21,635 nt of DNA from Theristus sp. LFF4_11 (taxonomy: Eukaryota; Nematoda; Chromadorea; Monhysterida; Xyalidae). Shown piece after piece: positions 9,010-20,000 of this stretch. Within the stretch, counting starts at the first letter, position 1. Each line of letters begins with the position of its first letter. Position numbers and translations under genes: made by a program. The stretch spans positions 1-21,635 of the forward strand of contig JASANC010003536.1 of NCBI GenBank assembly GCA_030248135.1. Reading direction: 5' to 3'. A model generated the notes under the pieces. That model saw only the letters and a program-made list of their open reading frames with translations, did not search any database and was not told the origin of the DNA.

Positions 9010-11250
9010 CTGAAAATGTTTGGAGAGAGAAAAATTGAATGTGAACGAGCGAACAAAAAAACACGAAAAAAGCTTGCGTTTGCTATTTAGCTTGTGACAG
9101 GCACACCGCACAAGCGCAAAAAAAATATTTACGTCAGTTTTTTTGTTACTTTTTAGGGAGCGGTCTGGCACCGTGAGAGTGGCACACTGTGTAGACAGAT
9201 TTTGCGGCGTTTTGCACGGTAAACGAAGACCGTGGCGGCACCTCTGGCGAAACGTGATCAGACAAAAAGCCCGTCCTGCAGACCTTGAAGCACTAATCAG
9301 TTTTGAGACTGACCGCCCTGTAGGACTGACAAGCCTTTCTCGCCGTTCGTACACCCTAAAAATGTTTGAACATGTGTCCGGTGTCGTGTCCGACGTCGTG
9401 TCCCGCATTGTATCCTTTCCGGTTAGTTACTCGGCATTCTATTCTGTGTAATCATGCCCATTCGCGAGCGAAGCAAACAGCGGATACAGGCATAATATTC
9501 CATCTTTTTTATGCGTCTCCCGCATAAATTTATAAATTTTCATAACAAAGCACGACGCGGGACAGGACACGGCTCGGGAAACGCCACCGGATACAAGTTT
9601 GGACATTTTTAGCGTGTATACGGCTCGCAACCTCTAACCGGCGTCTAAACCTCACGGTGTCTGTCCGCAGTGCACTCTTAGTAAAAAACTGATTTTAGAA
9701 AAAAAGTTTTCCACACACCAGCAGCGGTCCGTGAACCTCCACGTTGATCTGACAAATTGTGAATCGTCGTTCCAAATCGCCGGAAACCGTCAACTGCGGC
9801 AGAATTTTGTACTCGGCGCCCTCGATGTCCATGAATAAATAGTCGATGAACCGGTTTTGAACATGTTTGAGCAAGTAATCGTTGAGACTCAACGACGGGA
9901 CAGTTCGCCACATGTAACGATTGTTCACCAAGACGCTGGCGTTTAGTGTTCCTGTGACAAAATAATGTTGAACATATTATGTACATTGTTGTATTCGCAG
10001 CTGAAATCTGCTTTGTCCCAGTGGTAAAGTAGTGGTGGTGACAGTGACAAGTGACAAACAAAGTACAGATAAAAGTACAGATACTTGTGCAAGCCCGTGA
10101 GGTGTCACAAGTGTTTCAGGGTTTCAATAATTAAAATGTTCAACGGTCGCTTTGCGATTCTAGTTGGTTCTCTATACCGCATTATGCACCTTCACTTATT
10201 TCAGTTTTACAAATTTTCCACAATAAAAAAACACCGACCAGTGGTGTCCGAAACGGCAACATTGGAAAAGTTGCCGATATTGCGAAACACGGAGCCGGAC
10301 GTCTCTACAGGGTCGGCGCCGAACATGCGACACTTTGGCACAGCCTTCATTAGTTGCTGCTCAGCGCGAATGTCGTTGCCAACACCGACGGTCACCGAAA
10401 CACAGTCAACTTCCACTGGTTTCACTGGCAGCACCACCACTTTCACGTCGTCCTAAGTTTCAAATTGTGTTGTCATGGGGCACTTATAAACTTTGACGGT
10501 ATGGTACAGATTGTTGAATCATGGACGACTTGTAAACGTCGAGGATCTCTGTCATATTTTTTAGTTTCTATCAAGGTCAGTTGTATACTCTGAAGGACCA
10601 GCATAAAGTTGCTGCACCACGTGGGATGCAAATTTTACGCTCTTTTTCATTCTGCGCCGTCCACGGACTGTTAACAATTATTGAATGCTGCGACAGTTAT
10701 AAACTTCGGAAGATCGTTTTAAGTACATCATCAATCAGGAACCAACCCGATTCACGAGATACTGCGCATGCAACATCGCTCGTATCAGATTCATGCCACA
10801 TTCGCCGGCGATATGATGGACGTTTCGCCAGACGTCTACAGACTTTGTTTTGAACAGAGTGTTCAGGAAACACCGGCGGTATTTCTGCGTCAGCGCGAAC
10901 CAGTACGGACATTTCGTCGTGTCAGCGACAAGAGTTTTCCCACTGACCGACTTTACAACTGTCGCGTTGCTGCGCGCTGCCAGGTTATTCGAGTTGCTAC
11001 GTTCGGGCAGATTCTCGGGATCTACGAGTACGGTCTGAATCAGCAGGGTTCGAACATTCTGCGGTTTACGGTCTGACAATCTTGCGGTTTGCCGTTTGCT
11101 GTCGAGGAATCGGCGTGACAACGCTGTGGAATAGCCGGCTAAATAGTTCGACGTTGAATTGCACTGGTAGAGCAACAGCGTGAATGTGACGCCGGTCGCG
11201 ACGCCCAGAAGGAGCACCCATTTCGGTGGGCGTTCCGGCGCGGCCGGCAT
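8836..11250 (-). CDS. Type II membrane FkbM-family methyltransferase
   Basis: Predicted 374 aa from exons 11250-10747, 10452-10239, 9951-9719 and 9009-8836, phases 0,1,0, total 1125 nt. Residues 11-30 (WVLLLGVATGVTFTLLLYQC) form a single signal-anchor helix after a short basic N-terminus, so the catalytic part should lie in the Golgi/ER lumen. The catalytic half shows VTVGVGNDIRAE (about 188-199, SAM-binding loop), FGADP (212-216), the hallmark MDIEGAEY (280-287) and CQINVEVHGP, then the C-terminal TSEYCIEKYF. These are features of the nematode Methyltransf_21 (FkbM) family; substrate unknown. The start is the first in-frame ATG; an out-of-frame ATG lies 43 nt upstream (11293) and could act as a uORF. 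Confidence 0.85.
9010..9718 (-). other. Methyltransferase intron 3, containing a TGTCC-rich inverted repeat
   Basis: 709 bp, phase 0. It is largely occupied by the inverted repeat at about 9340-9630; no additional exon seen. Confidence 0.6.
9340..9630. repeat. TGTCC-rich inverted repeat, copy 2
   Basis: The left arm reads GTACACCCTAAAAATGTTTG, then TGTCCGGTGTCGTGTCC. The right arm, on the other strand, reads GTATACACGCTAAAAATGTC, then TATCCGGTGGCGTTTCC. The arms align for about 60 bp. Outer words CACCGTGAG near 9169 and its complement near 9651 may extend the element to about 9160-9672. Confidence 0.65.
9719..9951 (-). CDS. Methyltransferase exon 3: catalytic DIEGAE segment
   Basis: Acceptor TGTCACAG|GA, donor CTGCTG|GTGTGT, phase 0. 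It joins exon 2 to read DTTGTLNASVLVNNRY and encodes YLFMDIEGAEYKILPQL and ICQINVEVHGPLL. Confidence 0.9.
10239..10452 (-). CDS. Methyltransferase exon 2: SAM-binding core
   Basis: Acceptor ACTTAG|GAC, phase 0; donor CACTG|GTCGGT, phase 1. It encodes VTVGVGNDIRAEQQLMKAVP, FGADPVE and FSNVAVSDTTG. Confidence 0.88.
10747..11250 (-). CDS. Methyltransferase exon 1: membrane anchor and stem
   Basis: Residues 1-168, start ATG at 11250-11248. It contains the transmembrane anchor, a low-complexity stem with NST and NAT sequons, and a conserved-looking CPYWFALTQKYRRCF segment. Donor CGG|GTTGGT, phase 0. Confidence 0.8.
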
Positions 11251-11742
11251 GATGGTCGGTTGGTTTTTTCTCGATGTTTTTTTCAGCAATCATTCAGTTT
11301 CAATTTGTTTTTAGTGACAGTGGATATTCGAGTCATCCTTTTTTCAGTGGTCAGATTGCGGCGTAACATCGTTTTTTTATGAACTTATACAATATGATGA
11401 TCGCCTTGAAACGTGTTTTGAACCTTAAACAAAACTCGTTTAGAATAATGCAAACGTTCCGGTGAAATCAAAGTTCGCTCGACAAAAGTGTGAATGTTCG
11501 TTCAAGTGAGTTTTTTTGCGGAGGATGAAAATGAACACGCACTCTTACAAGTCAACCACTCAGATTCCTGCCGACAAAACTATTGAAACCTTGCTACACA
11601 AATTTTTGAACCAATCAATAAATTGATCTGTCGCACCATTTTTATTTTGGTTGATAGATTTTGTTATTTACCCGAAAAAAGTAGATTTCACTCCATGGAA
11701 CACCGGATAGAATGCAAAACATTGATTGATATGGAATGAAAA

Positions 11743-12181
11743 TTGGGTTGTAAAACGAGTGTTTCCACGAACCACATAAATTACATTGCACATGTTGTAA
11801 ATTTGAAAAATGTGCAAACAAACTGGCGAAACCGCGAAATATTATTGTCTTATTTGAAGAATACAAATGAACGCTCTGCATCACCACATCACAATTATCG
11901 CCGAATACATTTCTTCGGCGGATACATATCAGAGAGCGACGACAGCGCAGGTGTTTATAAAAAGACATTGATCGCATTTTGTATTGATGTCGCGAATTTA
12001 TTTCAAGGTGAAGAACAAAATAAACGGATATACTGGTTTTGTTGTTGTTCGATATGAAAAAATTGGTTTTGGGCTGTGAAGTCGAAAAGTTCTTTTTTAT
12101 TTTGATGCGTTATCAGATTTTAATTTTAAAACCTGAATTGTGTTGACTGAAAAACGTATGCAGGAAAGTTTTACAACCCAA
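11743..12181. repeat. Distant 14-bp inverted repeat
   Basis: TTGGGTTGTAAAAC at 11743-11756 is exactly complementary to 12168-12181, with weak similarity outside. It could bound a decayed foldback element. Confidence 0.3.
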
Positions 12182-13304
12182 AAAACTTCATTGCTTGGAA
12201 TAGAACTCCACAAAAGAAAAAGTCTCTGTCTATGGTATTATGACACGACGAAACAATATGACAACATTGCAAAATCATTTCGTGTTCCATCATTATCGCC
12301 AATACCAAGAATATGCAATCAAACAATCGGGACGTGGACAAAATAGCTTTCGCGTCCATGAACGCGTAACGTGAAATAAAAATCAAAATCAACTAAATCA
12401 CACCTACGAGATACGTTGAAGACACGAGAAAAATTATTCACGCATGTTACAAATAGTATAAGACAACTTATTTATTAGTCTTTCAATGCCAAGTTCAGGA
12501 GTTATTTATGTGCGCCAAAGATTATTATGTCGGCAACAATAAAAACAACACTAACCACACTAATTCAACGTGGTGATAATCAAAGGGAATAATGACTGAT
12601 TGGCATGTGTGCAGTTGCAATATATCTGCGGTCAGCCATTATCTTGTTCTCTTGACATCAGCTTTGGCTATTTTCAGTCTAGAAAAGTCAATTCTAGAAA
12701 CCAACTTCACCAGATTCTTCGCATATCTGAGTTTCTGGAACATCCGTAGCAGCGATCCACTCAGCGTATGTTCATCAAAAGAACGTAATTTCTCGTAATC
12801 GTTTTATTGCATAATAATAATGGTCGCGGACGAATGATTGTTGCAAAACAAACGTCCTTATAAGATAAACAAGGTCAGTTCGCTGGGATTTTCTGGATAC
12901 CTCAAATGCACGCATGCGTGAATATGAGGTGGTTTTTAAAGTTTTTCTTCAGAGTATTTAGCAACTTGTTATACCTTGAAAAATTCTCAAAATAGTTTAC
13001 CATTCTGCCCTATTTGATACAATAAGGAAATCCTCTTGGCAAACACAATATTGCCTGTTCTTAATTTATATCCCCAAAAGATAAACCGGTTTTAGTTCCA
13101 TGTGAGTAAATTTAATCGACAAAAAACCGTAGTTTTTTTGAATTGCGTGTTGATTTTGATGTACCTTCTATCTCGTGTTGACAGCTTGTAACTCTGAGAG
13201 CATAAATTCTTCTTAACCTAGTTTAAACCGCGGTCGGAATCCGTTTTTCACTTGGTTTGAGAAGAAGAAACAAGAAAAATAAATCAAGCAACGAAACTAT
13301 GTCG

Positions 13305-13336
13305 AGTACGTACGAGTACACACCAGTGTACGTACT
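13305..13336. repeat. Short hairpin-forming palindrome
   Basis: AGTACGTAC (13305-13313) pairs perfectly with 13328-13336, with a competing inner pairing GTACAC/GTGTAC (13316-13321 with 13326-13331). Confidence 0.4.
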
Positions 13337-14021
13337 ATGGCTGTTGGATGCTGAATATTTTTACTTGGCAGTTTAGTCTTTTGTTGATGTTAAACACCGG
13401 TTAGTAGTGGTTACATTGTAAAAATTGTATCACAAAATTTAGCTTTTTGATTTGATTTTAGAACGTCGTCTGGGAAGATACTGGTAAATAATCCCATAAA
13501 ATATGAATCAAAACTAACAATAAGCAGCTGTAGGATTTTGTAGAGGTCTCGAAACAACTTATTGCATTATAAATGTGCAAATGTCGTTAAAAAATTGTTA
13601 CAGTATGACCGAATAAATAAGGCAGCCCGTCAAGGCGGGATCCGTCGCAGACTAGGAGTTGTCTTTTTCAAAAATGCCAACATAACTCCTAATCATGTGT
13701 TCAAGGGAGCAAGAATGAACATAATAACACGAAGAATCCATTAGTCTGAAAAAACACGTCCAATTTGGCACATATGTTGGTTTCTGAACGTCTATTTTCT
13801 TTCATTCAAATTTCGCGCGCTCCTTGTACCCTGAAAAAAGCTGCCATGTTTACTCGGTCATTCCGTAAGTAAGCAGTTTAAACCCATAAAAATGTGAAAA
13901 GATCAGTTCGCATAATGGTTTCTACGATACGAAAGCAGTAGAAATGATATGCCTATATGATAATTTCAATATTCTGCATTTCACTCCGGAAATTGGCCGA
14001 CAAAGTTTGCCCGTTTTTGCT

Positions 14022-14069
14022 TCAAGCCTGTCCTTGCTGCACGGTGCGCTGCGTGTGGCTGGCACGCTC
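14022..14069 (-). CDS. ifb-1: IF exon 12: C-terminus
   Basis: Sixteen codons, [15 protein letters not shown] and TGA, after the acceptor TTTTTCAG. This matches the conserved end of IFB-type proteins, which confirms the exon despite its small size. Confidence 0.9.
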   Translation of the reverse strand, partial: ERASHTQRTVQQGQA

Positions 14070-17000
14070 CTGAAAAACGATTGGCAAACTACGTAAATGT
14101 ATTCATGTTCAGTAAAAGTTGCACACTGACGAGCTGGCACAATGAGAGCATGAAAACAAACAAAAACAGAAATATTTAATTCTAAAATCATTTTTGTCAG
14201 AGGGGCTTTTAAGAATTTTTTCTCAACTTGTTCTGACCCAAAAATAGAAGTGTGGCCACGCGGGACACCACAGGCGAACAGGACACTGGACACCTGTCAA
14301 GACACCTTTTTAGCCCAAATTAGTGTAACAGCTGGTCCACGTTGTTTACCTCTCCATCGCGGTTAATCAACGTAGTCACGACGTTCATGCCCATGCCCCA
14401 CGTGTTCTCACCATCAAACACCAACTCGTGCGGCGGATTGAACGTGCCGCCTTGATCGCGGGACCATATCTAAAAAAATCATTCTGTTTCGTACTCCAAG
14501 CTTTTCATTTTTCTGGGTAGCAGCCGTGCATCAGTTTTTGAGACAAATATTTGACCGTTTTCTTTCACTCCGCTCCATAATTTTTCTGTTATCAAGAACA
14601 GACATATGCTGCAACCTTTCGTGGTCTGTAATTTTTTCGGACCAAAAACGTTCTCCTAATTTTCGATTTCTCATTTTACCCATTTTACAAGAAAAAGCTT
14701 TTTGGCCAACAATTTAACCCAAAAAATGCTTACTTTTTGCACCAAATTTTTTACCCAATTTTCACTTTCATATTCTACCCAATTCACCCAAATGTGCGCG
14801 TACCTTGCACGACTTGCCAGCCTTGATGATGGTGTTCGCCGGGAACGTGTACACGATCTCCTTGCGCCCGTCGATCTTGCGTTTCATCTTCCATTCGCCG
14901 ATGTTCTCCTCTTTCGAGCGATGCGTGTTCTCGATGCAGATGAACTTCGCCTCGGCGTCGCACTCCGCGATCGAGATGTTGCCCTTGGCGCTTCGTTGGA
15001 ACGTTGTTCGCGTGGACGATTCGCCGCGGACGTTTCGCGTCGACTCGGTGTCCTCGGTCTGCTGGAGACTGTGCGACTTGACGACCTGCTCCACCATTTG
15101 GCGGAGACCGGCGCTGCAGAGCAAATGATCAATTGTGGGCATGGGTAAATTATGAAAGACTGGGTGAAATTTCAAAAAAATGGGTGATTTGTAAAACGTT
15201 TCAGACTTTAAATGGGGCTTCGATTCAATTCTGGTCTTGGTTTTGGCTTATGAATCTGGTTAGGGTCTCGATTTGGCTCGCCTCAGTTTGTCGTGTTTCA
15301 TTGTGAATGCGGACCTTTTCGCAGAGGTTTTTCTTGTTTGACTTTGAGAGTTGTCCTGCAAAATCAGCAAACGGCACTAACCGTGTCTCTTCGCCCTCCA
15401 ACATCTTTCGGTAGATGGCGATCTCGGTGTCGAGCATTTGTTTCGTGTCGAGTAGTGACTGGAAAATTCGATCTTGGATCATGGGCGGTCAGTGTACGCA
15501 AGAAAGGGGCTTGCCAGTTCATCATTAGTCAGCCTCAGCACTGTTCTTCAATGTGCACCCACGTTTACACAGATTACCCTTTCCTGTGCGACGTTTGCAA
15601 TACAAAATGAATTGAAAGAACTGATTCGGCTGCAAATCGTATTGTGAAGGTTTTGATGCAAACCTGCAACTCGGACACGAGCATCTGACACTCATCTCGC
15701 ATCTTTCTCAGCTGCCCGTCGCGCTCGTTCAACGCCTGCTCGTACTGGCGCTGGTCGTCCTCCAACTGGTAGGTCAACTCCTGCACCTGTTTCTCGAGCA
15801 GCGCGTTCTGCAACGTTGTAAAAATAGAACACTGTATATTGGATTTGCTCAATTTTTTATGGGTTGAAGTGAATGAAACCAAGGGGATGCATGAGTAATT
15901 GCTCATGCGCTGTCCCGAAAGAGCCCTTGCCGGCCAATGTAACTGGAGAGATCTCGCTGAACTGGAGACTTCAGGTGATTCGTTAGATCAATGGTTATCA
16001 ACCAATCAACACAGCTAAACCAATGTTCGACCACTGCACAATGACTTGTGTTCCCAAAACGCACCTTCGCTTCCAAATCGCCGAGTTTGCCCCTGACGTC
16101 GTTGATCGCATCGCGCATCCGTTTCACTTCGTCCCGTTGGTAGTTGTTCTCCATGTTCGACCGACTCGACGCCGCTTGCACCTCGGACACCTGATCAAAA
16201 AATGTTGTTGTTTTTTTTTCAAACATTTAGTTTAACCTTTTAGTGCCCTTGAACATTCATGCATTTTCCAAAGCATAATAAAGAGAATCACACTGAGCGG
16301 AAATGAAAAAAAACAGCTGCACTGAACTGGCACTTTCACGCGAATATGACTTTTACCGTGGCTTACCATTTTCACATGGCCCACTTTGCCGCGTAACTTC
16401 AAGAAAATTGAAGGCAGTTTGCGAAAAATCAAAATCTGAATCGAACACAGAACAAATAGAGTCCACTGAAAGGCACCTTCAACTTGTACCAGCTCTCCAT
16501 GTCCGCCTTGTTCGCGTGCGAGATCGTCTCGTACTCGTCCTTGATGTCGCGGATCGCCAGTGCCAATTCGTTCTTGAAGAACTCGCGCGTGTCGGCCGGT
16601 TGGGTGCTGAGGAGTGCTTGCAGCTCTTTGGTTTCCTGCGCAAGAGCAAAAAAGTTTTGTCGTTGAAAAGTGAATCGACAAATATGTTTTGAGAAGGTTT
16701 TTTCGTTACCTGATCGTGGACACGTCGCAGGAACTCGAGCTCTTCCATCAGCGTCTGCACCTGGTTCTGGAAGTCGATACGGTTCAGCGTCTCCTCGTCC
16801 AAGTCCTGGAAAGTTTTTTCACCAGATTATCAAACGCTACAAAAAACATTCAACAGATAATTCAAGATGTTGGTGAGCGCAGTACAAATGTTGAGCTGTA
16901 GCACTTTTTGCCAATCACCAGCAGCTCAACAGGTTATTGAACTTTTTGTTGAAGTTCCACTATTCCACACAAGTTCAAACAACAGCAACTTACCGCAGGA

Positions 17001-20000
17001 CACAGTGCTTCGTATAGCGCCATATTCTCAAAACCACAGTTCAACAGTCAGCGCACCATATTCACGACGTTTTTGTCGAACAAAAACCAAACCGAAAACT
17101 TAATGAAATACATACAACTATAAAGAGCGCACCTGTCTGGCTTTCTGGAGCTCCTCAAAGCGCACCCGGTTCTCCCTGTCATAGCGCGCCTTCTCGTCGG
17201 TGAGCGTCTTCAGCCGCTGCCGCAGCATCTCCGCCTCGCCGCTGCACTCCACGATCATCTGCGAGTAGCGACCGATCTTCTCCTGGTCACCCTCGCGCGC
17301 GGCGTTCTCCAGCTCGAACCTGGAAATTTTGTCTGATTTTCAGCATTGTGACTAGTCAGACGAGAAGAAAGACCAACAAAGTGTTCGTTTGTCATCAACA
17401 GCCTATAGACCCCTCGGGCGGGGCTTGATCTCCGAGCGCACAGACTCTAACAACGCGCTACCACCAGGCCACCAGGGTCATCTCGATAGACCACTTACAA
17501 TCGACGATACTCTCCGAGGTCGTCGGTCAAGCGGGCCAGTTTCACCTCGTAATCGGCGCGTTGACGTGCTGCCTCATCGATGTTCTTGCGAGCGTCAGAC
17601 AGATTGTCGGCGTACTGGATCTGGAGAGGACGTTGCAAAATTTGCCATTGAAAACTTTCTTTCAACCATTGCTCAGCAAAACTTTTTCATTCAACTTCAA
17701 GTCCGATCAACTTCAAGTTCAACTTCAATTTTTTTAGTTTCCGATCGTAAATCTTGTCCACCGATCCACCGTTTGGCTGTTTTGGTATCTTTAAATTTTT
17801 TCCACAACTTTTCACATGGAATGAATTCTGAATCATCGAGTTTTTGGCATTTTCGACCGTATGACTCCTTGCACCGAACCTTGATGTTGCTGGTGTCCTT
17901 GCCCCAGTTGCCACGCAGCTTCTCGAGCTCCTCGACGAGCTCGCGGTTGCGCTGCTCGAGACTGCGCACGCGGTCGATGTAGTTGCCGAGGCGGTCGTTC
18001 AGCGACTGCATCTCCTTCTTCTCGCGTTCGGCCGACGCCAGAAACGACTCGGCCGCCTTCTTCGACATGTCCGGGCTGATGCCGGTCATGCTGTGCGTGC
18101 CCATCTCCGTCACCATCTTCAGCACACGACCTGCGAAAATGCGTTCTTGATGATCGTGAAACACGTTTGAGAATCTCTCTGGCAACATTCACACGCTGAA
18201 ACCAAATGTGTCCCGCGGCGTATCCTGTCCCGCACGATGTCCCGAAAATAAAAGTAGCTACAAAGGCTGGGTTTGCCGCTCTTACTCACTGGTGATTATT
18301 GTGGTGACATTATCAGATCGAACAGATTAGCATGAAGTGTGTTCAGTTCAACTGCGCATGATGGCCGACCAGTGGACTTGCTGAGCACTCACGACATTTG
18401 GGATCGAGTCAGAAAATGTTACCACAACAATCACCGGGGAGTGAGAATACCGCATTCAAGCTTTTTTTATTTTCCGGGACAAGAACACGGCTCCGGAGTA
18501 CACAGACAGGATTCCGACATTTTTGTAGATGAATTCAAAAATTAAGCTAATTTGAGGGAGGGGGCGTGGTTGAAAAAAACTAAATAATTTAGTTTCTTTA
18601 GCAAAATGCTGAGAGAAGGATTGTTTTGGAAGGTGAGTTTTATTTCAACTTAGTACAACTTGATTTCTTAAATATAGCATTGAGGATAGATTCGGAATTA
18701 GAATATTACAATAATATTATTGGTGTTTTCAGAAAATTGCTATTTTATTTACGATCACAATATTTTCATACAAACGACAACATTGCTCATCCGACCACTG
18801 CGAATGGCAAATATATTGTGGTGGGCTTGTTCTATCTCTGCAATGCATTCCTGGATGGGGCTGGAAAAAATGTAGCAAACATGCTGTTTGTTCAACAAAA
18901 AATATTAAAATGAATCAGTTTTTGTTCCACAACTTTTCATTCAGCCGCTTGCGTCTCCATGTAGATCCACACCGGCTGGTGCCCCAAAAATGGATAATGC
19001 TCAACGAAAAGGCAAGCTACACGTGTCCAGGTTTTGTTATGCTCGTGCTTTTTGTCTGTAAAGCCACTTTTAGCCGATCTGATATATTTCTGTAATGTTT
19101 GTGTTTAGCTACGTAGCACACCATACAATGGTGGGAAACCCGGAACTTGTGAGCCGTTTACGGTGGCGCGAGCACTGATTGGCCGTACCAGCGAGATGCT
19201 TCGGCAAATCAGTGTGCCACTGTTCTACTTTTCAATGTTTATTTTGCAGGTAAAATGATTCTTCGCATAGTTGTTTTTCTTGACATGGTGCAAGTTTCAG
19301 TGAACAATTCCTGGCTTGATCATTGTGACACACACGCGTAAACAAAAGACAACTTGCAACGTGCCGATACCATTGTTCTACACTTGTAGAGTGGATTTCT
19401 AAAAAGCAACGCTACTAATTTGACCCCTGAAGTCGCTACTAAAGTGGCTTAAAAGATAGAAAAAGGATTTTAGTAGGAGGCACTTGGAGCCAAATTAGCA
19501 GCCACACAAGCAAACTTACCACTGGACGTCGTTGTGTGGGTCGCCATTGCTATTGCAGCTAGGAGTTCAGATAGCGGTTTTAATATCCAATCCAGTGATT
19601 AAATCAAATCAGTCTTGAAATTCAAATTCAAAACAATTTTTAACCAATGAAGTTTCCGAAAACACTCTCTCTTTGTTGCAATAAAAAATCAAAAATGTGA
19701 AGCCTCGAAACGAATGCATGCACACCGTGATAACACGTTTTTGCTGGTAACAAACAGGTTTTTGCGATTATGTGCAAAAATGAATTGAAATTTTCAGAGA
19801 ATTTTATTGAAAAAAGAGCATTACAGCCGTGTGCTAATGCAGCCTACATGGAAAACAGTTCGTGTAAAAAACCGGTTGTACCACTTGCATACCACTGGTT
19901 GAAAAAAAAGAAAATAAAAAGATTTTCAGTTTTGATTTGCATCAAAATGCGCTTCTGTTTGTCGTAAGTGGCTGCACAAACCGGGTGGTAAAGCACTGTT

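Larger units (their letters stand above)
11251..14021. other. Intergenic region between the IF and methyltransferase genes
   Basis: About 2.8 kb, strongly AT-rich. Open frames on both strands are short and of non-coding composition; no gene called. It should contain the methyltransferase promoter (right of 11250) and the IF 3' UTR (left of 14022); I found no canonical AATAAA close to the IF stop. Inverted repeats at 11743-12181 and 13305-13336 are listed separately. Confidence 0.5.

Noticed and set aside
10453..10746. A possible additional methyltransferase exon in this intron
   Set aside because: The flanking exons join in phase and read naturally; the intron shows no frame with family-like residues.
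14702..15148. Plus-strand 148-codon frame
   Set aside because: It is antisense to IF exon 10, whose minus-strand frame matches the lamin-tail domain unambiguously.
17697..18188. Possible extra IF start at MLPERFSN, reading straight into exon 2
   Set aside because: The stretch upstream of 18130 is intron sequence ending in a good acceptor, and the exon 1a and 1b phases both fit that acceptor; no IF head resembles it.
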